A stretch of 64,000 nucleotides of DNA from Saccharum officinarum (Eukaryota > Streptophyta > Magnoliopsida > Poales > Poaceae), in the NCBI GenBank assembly GCA_020631735.1, contig CM036158.1, positions 84,331,914 through 84,395,913 of the forward strand, written 5' to 3'. Every line of letters begins with the position of its first letter. Position 1 is the first letter of the stretch. Under the pieces are notes generated by a model. The model ran no database searches and was not told where the DNA came from. It was given only the letters and a program-made list of their open reading frames with translations. A program made the position numbers and the translations under genes. Shown piece after piece: positions 1 through 11,130 of the stretch.

Positions 1-260
1 TGTTACCTATCCGGGATTTTTATCCAAGTAAAAGAAATAAACAAGCGTAAGTACATCTCGTACTCAACAAGTGTAACATGGGGTTCATGAGGCTCAAAAA
101 GGCATATTCATTGGTTTATCAGCATGTAGCTTTTAGTTAGCATGATTTTAGCATAACAATAGCATCAAAATGTCTCAATATAAACATTAAACATATGATC
201 CATGTGAAATGATTAATGAATAGCAAAAACTTAATCATAAACAATTATTCAACTATTCCA

Positions 261-350
261 TAAGGGTCCAAGGCCACTCGTGACCGTGAGCACGGCTGTT
301 ATAACAGTTTTACACTCTGCAGAGGTTGTACACTTTCACTGTGAGTCGTG
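261..350 (-). other. Conserved U5 block of the LTR
   Basis: About 85 bp here are almost identical to the corresponding part of element E (53173-53272), although the rest of the two LTRs has diverged strongly. The block holds the palindrome CTGTTATAACAG and a short inverted repeat CCGTG..CACGG. It recurs in every chromovirus LTR of the window. A role as a structured RNA signal in the leader is an inference. Confidence 0.7.
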
Positions 351-954
351 TTACCCAAATGCCCGGGTTAATTACTCCCAAAACACTACCAAGGTGAGCA
401 GGCAGGGTAAACACTATGAAGTCTTTCGAAGGTTCGTCTAACAAGTTAGGGTCATTAGATTTCACTCGGCAAACAGATGTAGAGCCCCCCTTCCTGATGG
501 CACAATAACACGCAGCCTATACACATGAGGACAGAGGCCGCACTATACCCGATTCGTCAAGCCATTCTTACGCCATAAAGGAATACCTCTAACAAGCTAG
601 AAAAGGTCCTTCTATATGACTAAAGCCAGAGCCATATAGCCCCACAGTTGTACTGTAAATCCCGGATTGTCGCTTATAGATGAGTCCTTATGGAGAGTAA
701 CAAGAGCACCAAAGTAACCCCATGCTCTAGTACCCTTAAACAGTAATAAAATCATCTTTTAATGTTTATTGCATATTCCATTAGTCAAATTACATGATCA
801 TAGTCCATGTTTAAGCACTAGCCAAAATACTCAATGCAATTTAATAGGTACCAAGGTAAAGGATCAATCGCTAAGTCATCCTTAACAAGGAATAAATGCA
901 TAATGATATTAATTGCATAAAGTGAATAGGACAACAAGGATAATCCCATGCTAT

Positions 955-960
955 ACTTGC
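955..960 (-). promoter_or_regulatory. Possible GC-type splice donor in the LTR
   Basis: On the minus strand the sequence reads AAG then GCAAGT, which matches the donor consensus of plant GC-AG introns. The same AAGGCAAGTAT string is present at the corresponding place in the LTRs of B, C, D and E. A matching acceptor would be the TAG immediately before the extra ORF start. No transcript evidence is available here. Confidence 0.35.
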
Positions 961-1904
961 CTTGCTCGAACTGGTCCTGAAGATCTTGCTCGTAGTAAAG
1001 CTCTTGATCTCCAACGAATTTCTCACCGTCTATACTTGATCAACCATTATCAATAACACACATCCAGAGGCAATCATGCATAGACAAACAAGACTATAAT
1101 TAGAACAATACACCAACAGTAAGAAAATAAAATAAAAAGTCTTTAAAATGAATCTACAACTTGCTAGGATCACACAGACGCGAAGATCACGAAAATCGGA
1201 ACTAAAACGACAAAGTTATGAATTTCCAAAGATTTCCTATAGAAAAATAAATACTTTAATATAAACTTGAAAATAAATTATCTCAAACCTACTGTACAGT
1301 TCTATCATCACGTAGAGCTCGCAAATACGAATCTAACGCAATTTGAATGGATCAAATCGGAGTTAAAACGGATAATTTATGACTAAAACAAACTCAGTGG
1401 CAAAACTGTAAATATCAGAAAGCGTATTTTTCATTTACCGAAACGAAATACGTTTTCAACCGATCAAAGCGTACTCTGAGCTTTACGTTTTAGGACTGCG
1501 GGTTAAGAACTTAAAAACTTCAGGGTTTCTTTTACAATTTTACAAACGAACCGGTAACTTCTATTTACATCCGTTGGATTCAAATCGGACGGTCCAAATC
1601 GGATCAGGGAGGAAACCGGCGGCGCTCCGGTCGGAATCGGCCGACGGTGAGCTTCCCGCGGCGGCGCCATGGCCGGAATAACCTATCTCGCTCTACGGTG
1701 CACGAAAACGCGAACAGAGAGCACCTGCGGGTAGACAACTCGAACGCGAACTCACCTAGGGTAGAATCGTGGCCGGGGATGAAGCAAGGAGCGCGTGCGG
1801 CTTGGAGGGGCGGACGGTGGAGCTCGTGCTCGCGGTGACCTAGCTCCCGAGCACCAAAGCGGCTACCGATAAGACGGGATGAGGGCGGAGAGGTGAGGGT
1901 CTCG

Positions 1905-1911
1905 TTTTATA
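1905..1911 (-). promoter_or_regulatory. TATA box of the element A LTR
   Basis: TATAAAA on the minus strand, preceded by GGGC and embedded in GC-rich sequence, as in the other LTRs here (10839-10845, 39703-39709). It probably sets the U3/R boundary about 30 bp downstream. Confidence 0.6.
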
Positions 1912-2492
1912 GCCCGTGGGCATCTCCGGTTATGGAAAGGAGGGAGATTTGGAGATCGATTCGGATCGGGGAAGAGAGGGAAGGCGGCGTTCATCGATGG
2001 AAAACGCCGGAGGAAGAAGAAGGAAAGGTGAGGAGAGACACTGACAAGCGGGACCCACATGTCAGCGGCTCAGGGCGGAAAGAACGCGGCCGCTGCGGGA
2101 CGCGAGCGCGCGCGCGGTGACGGGCTGTCGGGCCGTGACTTGGGCTCGGCCCAGGGGGAGAAGGAGGCCGCGGGAGAGAGGAAAGAGCGGGCCGCGCACG
2201 CTGGGCTGCGGGGAGAAACGGCCCAAGAGCAGAAAGAAAATAAGAAATCCTTTTCCAATTTTTCAAATTCCTTTTTCAACTGATTTTCACATCAAATTTA
2301 AATTTAAATCAAACCACTCAATACAAAACTTCAAATGCAGCAGCATGAATGCTCAATCATGTTTCTACCCTTATATTTGATTTTAAATTTATAAAAATTA
2401 TTCTTATTCTAAATTTTGCATGCTTCACAAAAATAAATATAAAAATCATGTTTTTCCTATTTTTCTTCTTTTCAAATTTTTAGGGTGTTACA

Positions 2493-2505
2493 ATTCTACC
2501 CCCTT
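2493..2505 (-). other. Polypurine tract of element A
   Basis: Minus strand AAGGGGGTAGAAT abuts the 3' LTR. It is the plus-strand DNA primer site. An almost identical tract precedes the 3' LTRs of B and E. Confidence 0.88.
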
Positions 2506-2510
2506 AAGAT

Positions 2511-2529
2511 GAATCTCGTCCCGAGATTC
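2511..2529 (-). other. Perfect stem-loop just upstream of the polypurine tract
   Basis: GAATCTCG, loop GGA, CGAGATTC: an 8-bp perfect stem ending 5 nt before the polypurine tract. The same 19 bases occur in B (41069-41087) and in both E units (57257-57275, 63842-63860). Confidence 0.75.
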
Positions 2530-2538
2530 GACCGATGC

Positions 2539-4012
2539 TTACTCAAACAGTTGCGGGTAGGTTTTTCTCAGATCCTCTTCTCGTTCCCAAGTAGCCTCTT
2601 CTGCTGTGTACCGATTCCATTGTACTTTACACATTTTGATTGTTCTACTTCTTGTGACTCTGTCCGCAGTCTCTAAAATTTTAACCGGAAACTCTTCATA
2701 TGTAAGATCCTCCTTAACAGTGAGTTCCTCTAATGGAATCTGCTCCTCTGGTACTCGTAAACATTTCTTCAATTGAGACACATGGAACACATCATGTACA
2801 CCTGCCAAACTTTCAGGTAATTCCAACTGATATGCCACTTCACCACGTCTCTCTATAATCTTGAAAGGTCCAATATATCTTGGTGCCAATTTACCCTTCA
2901 TGTTGAACCTCTTCACACTCCTCATTGGCGATACTTTCAAATATACATAATCCCCTACCTCAAAAGTCAACTCCCTTCTGCGAGTATCAGCATAGCTTTT
3001 CTGTCTGGACTGTGCTATTTTTAGATTATCTCTAATCATTCTCACTTTCTTTTCAGCATCCTTTAATACATCAGGCCCATACACTTGACTCTCCCCTGTC
3101 TGATTCTAGAACAACGGGGTTCTACACTTTCGTCCATACAGAGCCTCAAACGGTGCCATTTGAAGACTCTTCTGATAACTGTTGTTATAAGAGAACTCTG
3201 CGTAAGGCAAACTCTTATCCCAGCTAGTTCCATATTATAAAGCACAAGCTCTCAACATATCTTCCAATATCTGATTAATTCTCTCCGTTTGACCATCTGT
3301 CTGAGGATGATAAGCTGTACTAAAATTTAATTTGGTTCCCAATGATTCATGTATCTTTTGCCAATAATGAGATGTAAACTGAGTACCTCGATCAGACACA
3401 ATCTTCTTAGGTACTCCATGTAGACTCACTATTCTTTCCATATACAACTCTGCCAACTTCGCACTGCTATATGTAGTCTTCACAGGCAGAAAATGAGCAA
3501 CCTTAGTCAGACGATCCACTATCACCCAAATTGAATCATATCCTCTTTGAGTCCGTGGCAACCCAACTATAAAATCCATACCAACCTCTTCCCATTTCCA
3601 CTCGGGTATCTGCATAGGCTGTAACAATCCTGCAGGTCTCTGATGTTCCGCTTTCACTCTTTGACAAGTATCACACAAAGCAACATACTCAGCAACATCT
3701 CTCTTTAAACCGTACCACCAATATTTCTCTTTCAGATCCAAATACATCTTAGTACTCCCCGGATGTATGGAATAAGCTGACTCATGAGCTTCACGCAGAA
3801 TTACCATTCTGATATCCTTATCTTCAGGCACACACACCTTTTTCCAAACCATAGCGTACCATTATCATCCTTACGGAACCCTGGAGATTTACCTTTCGCT
3901 ATGTTTTCAGCTATCTCCCTCAACTTTTCATCCTTCTGCTGACCTTTACGGATCTCTTGCTCTAGAGTAGGCTCTAATACTAATTCCACTGCATTGGTAG
4001 TAAATCCTAAGT
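2539..4012 (-). pseudogene. Integrase with C-terminal chromodomain, element A copy 1 (broken)
   Basis: Integrase inserts the element cDNA; the chromodomain is thought to target heterochromatin. The core lies in the frame at 3235-3852 (205 codons). It shows the HHCC zinc site (H23, H30, C60, C63) and the catalytic D93, D154 and E190 (VGMDF, SDRGTQF, DGQTERI). The C-terminal part is the frame at 2539-3084, with a chromodomain ending KVQWNRYTAEEATWE...YPQLFE and a stop 34 nt before the polypurine tract. Breaks: TAA at 3235-3237, TAG at 3106-3108 (a Trp codon in the relative), plus frame changes near 3063-3085 and 3801-3852. The N-terminal linker to RNase H is read at 3801-4034. All catalytic residues remain, so inactivation is by stops and frameshifts only. 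Confidence 0.9.
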
Positions 4013-5410
4013 TCAATACTTGCACTCGGCACATAATTCCTTTGGCATAAGCATTACTTGTATTTCATTTGCATAACTTTTCCTACTAAGAGCATCAGCA
4101 ACAACGTTGGCCTTTCCTGGATGATAATGCACCTCTAGATCATAGTCTTTTATCAACTCCAACCATCTACGCTGCCTCAAGTTCAGATCCGTTTGAGTGA
4201 AGATATACCTTAAACTCTTGTGATCAGTGTATATATCACTCTTGTGTCCAATCAAATAATGTCTCCATATCTTTAATGCATGAACTACTGCAGCTAATTC
4301 CAAATCATGAGTAGGGTAATTTAACTCATGCTTCCTCAACTGCCTTGATGCATATGCCACAACTCTACCTTCTTGCATCAGTACACATCCCAAACCCAAT
4401 CGAGATGCATCACAATAGATAGAGAAAGGTTTACTCAGATCTGGCAAAACTAAGACGGGTGCAGTCGTCAATCTCTTCTTTAGCTCCTCAAAATTGGCCT
4501 GACACTTCTCGGACCACACAAACTTGGCATTCTTCTCCAATAATGCAGTCATTGGTTTTGCAAGCTTTGAAAATCCCTCTATAAATCTTCTATAATAACC
4601 AGCTAATCCCAAGAAGCTACGGATCTCACTCACATTGATGGGTGGTTTCCAATTCAATACATCTTTCACCTTGCCAGGATCTACTGATATTCCTCCATTA
4701 GAGACAATATGACCCAGAAAAGAAACTTCCTTCAACCAAAACTCACATTTACTCCTCTTTGCATATAGTTGGTGTTCTCTGAGCTTCTGCAAGACCAACC
4801 TCAAATGTTCCGCATGTTCTTCCTCAGTCTTGGAAAATACTAGAATATCATCGATGAATACCACTACAAACTTATCCAGATATTCCATGAACACCTTATT
4901 CATTAAGTACATGAAGTATGCAGGGGCATTAGTCAAACCAAAAGACATCACCGTATACTCATACAACCCATACCGTGTAGTAAAAGCTGTCTTTGGTATA
5001 TCACTAGCACGAATCTTCAACTGATGATATCCAGAACGAAGATCAATCTTGGAAAATACACAAGCTCCTCTCAACTGATCAAACAGGTCATCAATCCTAG
5101 GCAATGGGTACTTGTTCTTAATAGTAACCTCATTAAGAGACCGATAATCTACACACATCCTCTGAGTTCCATCTTTCTTATCCACAAAAATCACTGGTGC
5201 TCCCCAAGGTGAAGAACTAGGACGAATAAAACCCTTATCCTGCAACTCCTTAATTTGTTTCTTAAGTTCTTCTAATTCATTTACTCCCATTCTATATGGA
5301 CGCTTAGCTATAGGTGCAGTTCCAGGTAATAATTCAATAATAAATTCAATGTCACGGTCTGGTGGCATACCTGGCAATTCCTCTGGAAACACATCTGGAA
5401 ACTCCTCCAC
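4013..5410 (-). CDS. Reverse transcriptase-RNase H, element A copy 1 (open 465-codon segment of pol)
   Basis: Part of the Ty3-type polyprotein that copies element RNA into DNA and degrades the RNA template. It is open for 465 codons. The RT palm has Asp123 ([10 protein letters not shown]) and the FIDD motif with Asp187-Asp188. RNase H follows with the acidic set Asp334 (YCDAS), Glu371 (DLELA), Asp396 (YTDHKSL) and Asp439 (VADALSR). The frame starts inside the protease-RT linker and is not a natural protein start; it continues from the broken protease upstream and into the integrase frame at 4034. It is the best-preserved coding segment of A or B, but cannot be expressed as a complete polyprotein from this copy. 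Confidence 0.92.
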   Translation of the reverse strand: MEEFPDVFPEELPGMPPDRDIEFIIELLPGTAPIAKRPYRMGVNELEELKKQIKELQDKGFIRPSSSPWGAPVIFVDKKDGTQRMCVDYRSLNEVTIKNKYPLPRIDDLFDQLRGACVFSKIDLRSGYHQLKIRASDIPKTAFTTRYGLYEYTVMSFGLTNAPAYFMYLMNKVFMEYLDKFVVVFIDDILVFSKTEEEHAEHLRLVLQKLREHQLYAKRSKCEFWLKEVSFLGHIVSNGGISVDPGKVKDVLNWKPPINVSEIRSFLGLAGYYRRFIEGFSKLAKPMTALLEKNAKFVWSEKCQANFEELKKRLTTAPVLVLPDLSKPFSIYCDASRLGLGCVLMQEGRVVAYASRQLRKHELNYPTHDLELAAVVHALKIWRHYLIGHKSDIYTDHKSLRYIFTQTDLNLRQRRWLELIKDYDLEVHYHPGKANVVADALSRKSYANEIQVMLMPKELCAECKY

Positions 5411-5881
5411 AACTGGATCTTCCTGGTTGGCCCATCATTGAGCTGGTTCACTGTAGCAGTCTCTTGTTTTTGCACTTTTACTTCAACCCTGATTCTATCA
5501 CCTTTGGTGTTGTCAGTACAACTGATTTATCCTTACACTGAATCTCTGCTTGTTGTTGCATCATCCAATCCATTCCCAATATAAGATCAATCCCAGCTGT
5601 TCTCAATACTATAGGGCTAACTGTAAACTCTACCCCCTTAAGTTGAGACTAATCGGAAGACAGCGATAAGATGCTGGCATGCTTCCACCAGGTGAGTTTA
5701 CTAAGATAGGATTCTTCATGGCACATAAATGGATTCTATGTATTCTAACAAATGATTGCGATATGAAAGAATGTGATGCTCCAGAATCAAAAAGTACAGT
5801 GGCGGGAGTAGAGTGAACATCGAACGTACCAAGCATAACTTCTGGCTCCTCCACTGCAGTTTCCTGGGACAAGTGATTCAC
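5411..5881 (-). pseudogene. Retropepsin (protease), element A copy 1 (frameshifted)
   Basis: Aspartic protease that would process Gag-Pol. The active-site motif [12 protein letters not shown] is intact, with the catalytic Asp codon at 5786-5788 in the open piece 5630-5881. The second signature (DLILGMDWM) lies around 5570-5600 in another frame. Frame changes between 5411 and 5640 separate it from RT; at least one is a one-base difference from the copy at 34260. The normal D-S-G triplet here is the reference for the altered D-P-S triplet of element E. Confidence 0.85.
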
Positions 5882-6950
5882 CCTTCCTGAGTTAGGTGGG
5901 TCTTCTGGTGGCTGCTCTGTCTCTGGGGAGTCTGCTGGTTAAGCTTCTCCGGGCAATTGTAAGACAAGTGACCTTCTTTTCCACATCGGAAACACTTGTT
6001 GGGGGTATTGGGAGCACTAGTCTTCATAGGAGTGTTATTGGAAGGACCCTGACGCTGTGCTTGATTTCCATTCTGCTGCGGTGGACGTTGGTTGCTATTC
6101 TGTGGCTGGAATGGGGGACGTTGCGGAAACTGTCCACGGAATGGGGCTGACCACGATTCCACTGTCCAGAGAGAGGCCTCTGCTGAGTATTCTGCTGAAA
6201 ACCAGTACGCAGACGGGTGTTGCTATTAGAGGCTTGTCCCTGTAACCTCTTCCTCTTTGCATCCATTTCCTTGCGCTTGCTATCCACCACGATAGCGCGG
6301 TTTACAAGCGTCTGAAAATTAGGGTAGGTATTGGACATCAACTGCAACTGTAGTCCATCATATAATCCCTTCAAGAAGCGGCGCTGCTTATCATTGTCAT
6401 TGGCCACCTCATGTGGAGCATATCGTGACAATTGAGCAAACTTGTCACGGTACTCAGCTACAGTCATTGACCCTTGGGTCAGGTTCCTGAATTCCTCCGC
6501 CTTCAACTCTATCATTCCTTCAGGTATATGGTAAGCCCTGAAGTTCTCCCTAAACTCCTGCCAGGTGACTGCAGGAGCATTGGCAGGACGACCATACTCA
6601 TATGACTCCCACCAATCCTGAGCTTCTCCCTGAAGTTGCCCAGAAGCAAACAACACCTTCTGTCGGTCATCACATTGGGCAATAGTGAGTTGTTTCTCCA
6701 CAGCACGAAGCCAATCATCGGCCTCCAAAGGATCAGCAGCATGTGTGAACACTGGGGGACGACCCTTCAAAAACTCACCACGCTTATCACGTGGTTGAGC
6801 CCAGCAACTGGCTGATTTTGCTGATTTTGCACTAGTTGCTGCATCAACTGCGTCTGTACCGCCAACAGTTGCTCAATAGTTGGTGGCGTGGTGGTGGTGG
6901 TGGATTTGGGGAATGTTTCCACGACCTCTGCCTCTTCCTCTTCCGGCCAT
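5878..6950 (-). pseudogene. Gag with zinc knuckle, element A copy 1 (frameshifted)
   Basis: Capsid/nucleocapsid precursor. The start ATG at 6948-6950 follows a CAG that looks like a splice acceptor. Order: Arg-Gly-rich N-terminus, polyproline stretch, Gln-rich helix, Ty3-type gag core (QDWWESYEYG, MTVAEYRDKF), basic linker, Pro/Gln-rich segment, and the CCHC knuckle CFRCGKEGHLSYNC. It is read in pieces at 6767-6950, 6024-6770 and 5878-6162. Frame changes near 6800 and 6120-6170 are single-base differences from copy 2. Copy 2 has a longer uninterrupted gag frame, so some breaks here may be sequence error. Confidence 0.88.
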
Positions 6951-7642
6951 CTGCCACCCATAAACATGCAAACTTTAAGAATTCCATGATTTCAACCACT
7001 TATAAGATTAAGAAGGAGATCTGAAAGTTTTCTGGACGAGTAGCAATGTTGACAGTTCAGTATTTCAATCATATCTCGAGCTACAGAAATCCAAAAGAGG
7101 CGTGCCTTATATGGTTGGAAAGCTTATGAAATTATCCACAATTTCTATTCAGACCTCAAGATCAAATTCTGTCGTTAAGTCTATGAAAAATAAGGCGTAA
7201 CAGAAACTGTTCCAGATTCCAGACTGTGCAGAAACTTTAACTTGTAAAAATTATATCTCTCGAACCAGATCAGATAAAAAGGTGATTCCAGTGGCATTTG
7301 AAAGATGCTTGAGTCTAGTTTCTCTCATAAAAATTTCATAAATGTTGCACGAACCGTTTTTAAACTATAGCAGAAACATTGAAGACTGCTCCAGAAAACA
7401 GCAAGGACAGAAACGTGATAATATCAAACCCCACTATTATTCCTTGACTATTAAACTTATTATTCTTAAGAATGGAACTTGTAGACATGCCTACAAGTCC
7501 CGACACTCAAACAAAGATCCAACTCACACATAAGCATAATAATAAAGCAACTAGCACACCAAGGTTCAAACCACACGACAGACTCGACTGACTCAACTGA
7601 CGTTACTAAGAACGTTCTTATTACATAAAGGACTCCTACTTC
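6951..7642 (-). other. Non-coding spacer between the extra ORF and gag, element A copy 1
   Basis: No credible ORF on the element strand. The spacer is conserved with copy 2 (35796-36487) and, more weakly, with B (14262-14954, 45508-46200). Parts also resemble the ORF1-ORF2 spacer of E: the shared words CTGGAACAG and ATAAGCTTTCCA occur in the same order. Its 3' end is a CAG directly before the gag ATG, so it could be intronic or an untranslated leader for gag. This is an inference from sequence only. Confidence 0.6.
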
Positions 7643-8493
7643 CTAAGGAAGTGGCTCATGCTCTAATGTCTCATAAATCTTGGGCATGCCTTGGTTTGCT
7701 CGGAGCTCATCAATGGTTGCTTGGCACCTCTTGATAGTCTTCCCTTGTGCCTTCACCATCTCTTCTACTGCAGCTTCCTATCCATCATATCATAGACAAA
7801 GTTCACCATCACCCGAGGTAGTGGCTCTAGCTGCACTGGATCTGTCATAGCCCATCCAAGTTCGGGTGTGCACGAGGAAGAAGCGATGAATGTCATGCTT
7901 CATAAGGTTAAAGCGAAGATAGCGGAGACCCATACATGCTTCAAAAGCAGCATCTTCAATGCTATCCTCTATAGTAGCTCGATGTCCCACGTGAGAGAAC
8001 ATCCTGTCCAGCTGATATGCTCCCTTGTCTTCCTTATGGGCAAAGATGCTTGCCCTTGCCTTCCAGTACGTGTCCTCCAGTGGATGAGTGTACTCCCAGC
8101 AGACGTACTCCACAGCTGGATGCCAATCAGCGAAGTAAGCAGTGAGCATCCCCACCAGGCGAAGATGAGAGACAGCATTCCTCCATTCCTGTGGTAGATC
8201 CTCACAGTCCACCCCATTGGAGCAGGTGGCATATCTTCAGGAGCTTCATATGATGGAGGCGGGGGTTGTACTCCTCCATTAGCTTCCTCTTCATCATCTT
8301 CAATCTTGACGATTTCTGGATCTTCTTCAGACTCAGGCTCTTCCTGGGGAGGTGCTGGTGCTTGGACTGGTGTTACAGGAGTCTGCTCCTGTTCCTGAGG
8401 TTCTGGCTCTTGTGGCTCTTCAGTTGCATGCAGAGCACGAGGTGGGTAGTATCCTCCAGAGCTAATGCGGGCAGTCTTACGGTCACGGGCCAT
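7643..8493 (-). pseudogene. Extra ORF upstream of gag (aORF), element A copy 1 (frameshifted)
   Basis: Sense-strand reading frame between primer site and gag; I do not recognise a family with a known function. The start ATG (8491-8493) follows a TAG that resembles a splice acceptor; the stop is at 7643-7645. The product has a basic N-terminus (MARDRKTAR), a Pro/Glu/Gln-rich acidic stretch of about 70 residues, a conserved Trp/Tyr-rich domain (DWHPAVEYVCWEYTHPLE), and a C-terminal helix with coiled-coil character (KLQLEEMVKAQGKTIKR). Single-base differences from copy 2 break the frame near 8180, 7870 and 7777. The same frame exists in copy 2 and in element B with mostly conservative amino-acid differences, which suggests past selection on a protein. 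Confidence 0.75.
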
Positions 8494-8665
8494 CTACAGA
8501 ATTTTTAGATGAAGTTAGAATAGAGGCAAAATTTCGTAATAGAATGTGACATAAGAAGCATAAAAATTTATCAAATAACAAGAGCAAGATAGTGAGCATA
8601 AAAAGTGTAAAGATGATACTAAATCGACCATTCCTAGCTAGGCTTGCGTCCTACAGTCAACAAGA

Positions 8666-8677
8666 GCTCTGATACCA
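8666..8677 (-). other. Primer-binding site of element A copy 1
   Basis: Minus strand TGGTATCAGAGC, 3 nt after the 5' LTR end. It is complementary to the 3' end of initiator methionine tRNA, the usual primer for Ty3 chromoviruses and Ty1/copia elements. Confidence 0.92.
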
Positions 8678-8680
8678 ATT

Positions 8681-11030
8681 TGTCACACCCATTTATCGAC
8701 CAAATGGAATGCATACCCTTATGTGCGCCCAGAGATCAATCACACATAAGTTCACAAATTATAACAGAAGTATCATCACAAATGTTATTACATCACGATA
8801 TTTAAACACATAGTCTTAACACAAACGTAGCGGAAGTATAAATAAAAATCTCTCGTGGTAGCTCCAGTCACAGGTACATTGACTGGTTGACAGCAAGACT
8901 AGTAATCTTCAGGGAAGTAGGCGTAGTAGTCACTATTACCTCCATCTGTTACCCATCCGGGATTTTTATCCAAGTAAAAGAAATAAACAAGCGTAAGTAC
9001 ATCTCGTACTCAACAAGTGTAACATGGGTTCATGAGGCTCAAAAAGGCATATTCATTGGTTTATCAGCATGTAGCTTTTAGTTAGCATGATTTTAGCATA
9101 ACAAGCATCAAAATGTCTCAATATAAACATTAAACATATGATCCATGTGAAATGATTAATGAATAGCAAAAACATAATCATAAACAATTATTCAACTATT
9201 CCATAAGGGTCCAAGGCCACTCGTGACCGTGAGCACGGCTGTTATAACAGTTTTACACTCTGCAGAGGTTGTACACTTTCACTGTGAGTCGTGTTACCCA
9301 AATGCCCGGGTTAATTACTCCCAAAACACTACCAAGGTGAGCAGGCAGGGTAAACACTATGAAGTCTTTCGAAGGTTCGTCTAACAAGTTAGGGTCATTA
9401 GATTTCACTCGGCAAACAGATGTAGAGCCCCCTTCCTGATGGCACAATAACACGCAGCCTATACACATGAGGACAGAGGCCGCACTATACCCGATTCGTC
9501 AAGCCATTCTTACGCCATAAAGGAATACCTCTAACAAGCTAGAAAAGGTCCTTCTATATGACTAAAGCCAGAGCCATATAGCCCCCACAGTTGTACTGTA
9601 AATCCCGGATTGTCGCTTATAGATGAGTCCTTATGGAGAGCAACAAGAGCATCAAAGTAACCCCATGCTCTAGTACCCTTAAACAGTAATAAAATCATCT
9701 TTTAATGTTTATTGCATATTCCATTAGTCAAATTACATGATCATAGTCCATGTTTAAGCACTAGCCAAAATACTCAATGCAATTTAATAGGTACCAAGAA
9801 AGGATCAATCGCTAAGTCATCCTTAACAAGGAATAAATGCATAATGATATTAATTGCATAAAGTGAATAGGACAACAAGGATAATCCCATGCTATACTTG
9901 CCTTGCTCAAACTGGTCCTGAAGATCTTGCTCGTAGTAAAGCTCTTGATCTCCAACGAATTTCTCACCGTCTAAACTCGATCAACCATATCAACAAACAA
10001 CAACATCCAGAGGCAATCATGCATAGACAAACAAGACTATAATTAGAACAATACACCAACAGTAAGAAAATAAAATAAAAAGTCTTTAAAATGAATCTAC
10101 AACTTGCTAGGATCACACAGACGCGAAGATCACGAAATCGGATCTAAAAACGACAAAGTTATGAATTTCCAAAGATTTCCTATAGAAAATAAATACTTTA
10201 ATATAAACTTGAAAATAAATTATCTCAAACCTACTGTACAGTTCTATCATCACGTAGAGTCGCAAATATGAATCTAACGCAATTTGAATGGATCAAATCG
10301 GAGTTAAAACGAAAATTCTACAACTAAAACAAATCTGGCAAAAAACTGTAATATCAGAAAGCGTATTTTTCATTTACCGAAACGAAATACGTTTTCAACC
10401 GATCAAAGCGTACTCTGAGCTTTACGTTTTAGGACTGCGGGTTAAGAACTTAAAAACTTCAGGGTTTCTTTTACAATTTTACAAACGAACCGGTAACTTC
10501 TATTTACATCCGTTGGATTCAAATCGGACGGTCCAAATCGGATCAGGGAGGAAACCGCGGCGCTCCGGTCGGAATCGGCCGACGGTGAGCTTCCGCGGCG
10601 GCGCCATGGCGGAATAACTATCTCGGCTTACGGTGCACGAAAACGCGAACGGAGAGCACCTGCGGGTAGAACAACTCGAACGCGAACTCACCTAGGGCAA
10701 AATCGTGGCCGGGGATGAAGCAAGGAGCGGTGCGGCTTGAGGGGCGGACGGTGGAGCTCCGTGCTCGCGGTGACCTAGCTCCCCGAGCACCAAAGGGCTA
10801 CGATAAGACGGGATGAGGGCGGAGAGGTGAGGGTCTCGTTTTATAGCCCGTGGGCATCTCCGTTATGGAAAGAGGGAGATTTGGAGATCGATTCGGATCG
10901 GGGAAGAGAGGGAAGGCGCGTTCGTCGATGGAATACCCGGAGGAAGAAGAAGGAAAGGTGAGGAGAGACACTGACAAGCGGGACCCACATGTCCAGCGGC
11001 TCAGGCGGAAAGAACGCGGCCGCTGCGGGA
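8681..11030 (-). repeat. 5' LTR of element A copy 1 (truncated by N gap)
   Basis: Starts TGTCACACCC next to the primer site; 2350 of about 2759 bp are present before the gap. U5 block 9207-9294; TATA box 10839-10845. From about 10540 to the gap it shows many single-base deletions relative to the other copies, a pattern expected of a poorly polished contig end. Confidence 0.93.
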
Positions 11031-11130
11031 NNNNNNNNNNNNNNNNNNNNNNNNNNNNNNNNNNNNNNNNNNNNNNNNNNNNNNNNNNNNNNNNNNNNNN
11101 NNNNNNNNNNNNNNNNNNNNNNNNNNNNNN
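11031..11130. other. Assembly gap (100 N)
   Basis: A fixed 100-N gap. The left side ends in the element A LTR; the right side begins in element B integrase. These flanks do not match the A-B junction seen at 40291/40292, so the join is doubtful. Confidence 0.98.

Larger units (their letters stand above)
1..2492 (-). repeat. 3' LTR of element A copy 1 (incomplete at window edge)
   Basis: It ends at 2492 with the terminal TGTTACA (TGTAACA on the minus strand), directly beside the polypurine tract. Base 1 aligns with base 8947 of the right LTR, so about 266 bp are missing. The complete LTR is 2759 bp, judged from the copy at 37533-40291. It contains the conserved U5 block (about 261-350), a GC-rich promoter zone (1600-2230) with a TATA box, and an A/T-rich terminal 250 bp. 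Short ORFs in the GC-rich part are not coding. Confidence 0.93.
1..11030 (-). mobile_element. Element A copy 1: Ty3/gypsy chromovirus (Tekay/Del type)
   Basis: Minus-strand LTR retrotransposon. In element orientation (right to left) it reads 5' LTR, Met-type primer-binding site, an extra ORF, a spacer, gag with a zinc knuckle, protease, RT, RNase H, integrase with C-terminal chromodomain, hairpin, polypurine tract, 3' LTR. The LTRs start TGTAACACCC and end GGGTGTGACA. The interior is 6188 bp. The left LTR lacks about 266 bp because the window starts inside it; the right LTR is cut by the N gap at 11031. The chromodomain after the integrase and the Gag and RT types place it with Tekay/Del chromoviruses, which favour heterochromatin. 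All long frames except RT-RNase H are broken. Confidence 0.93.

Noticed and set aside
1647..2380. Overlapping Arg/Gly/Ala-rich ORFs on both strands in the GC-rich part of the A LTR (also 10850-11134, 39446-40179, 40591-40944)
   Set aside because: They lie in LTR promoter DNA, overlap on opposite strands, and are not conserved between copies; GC-rich DNA lacks stop codons by chance.
8666..8677. tRNA gene signals around the Met-type 12-mers
   Set aside because: Only the 3' complement of the tRNA is present, next to LTR ends; no cloverleaf can be formed.
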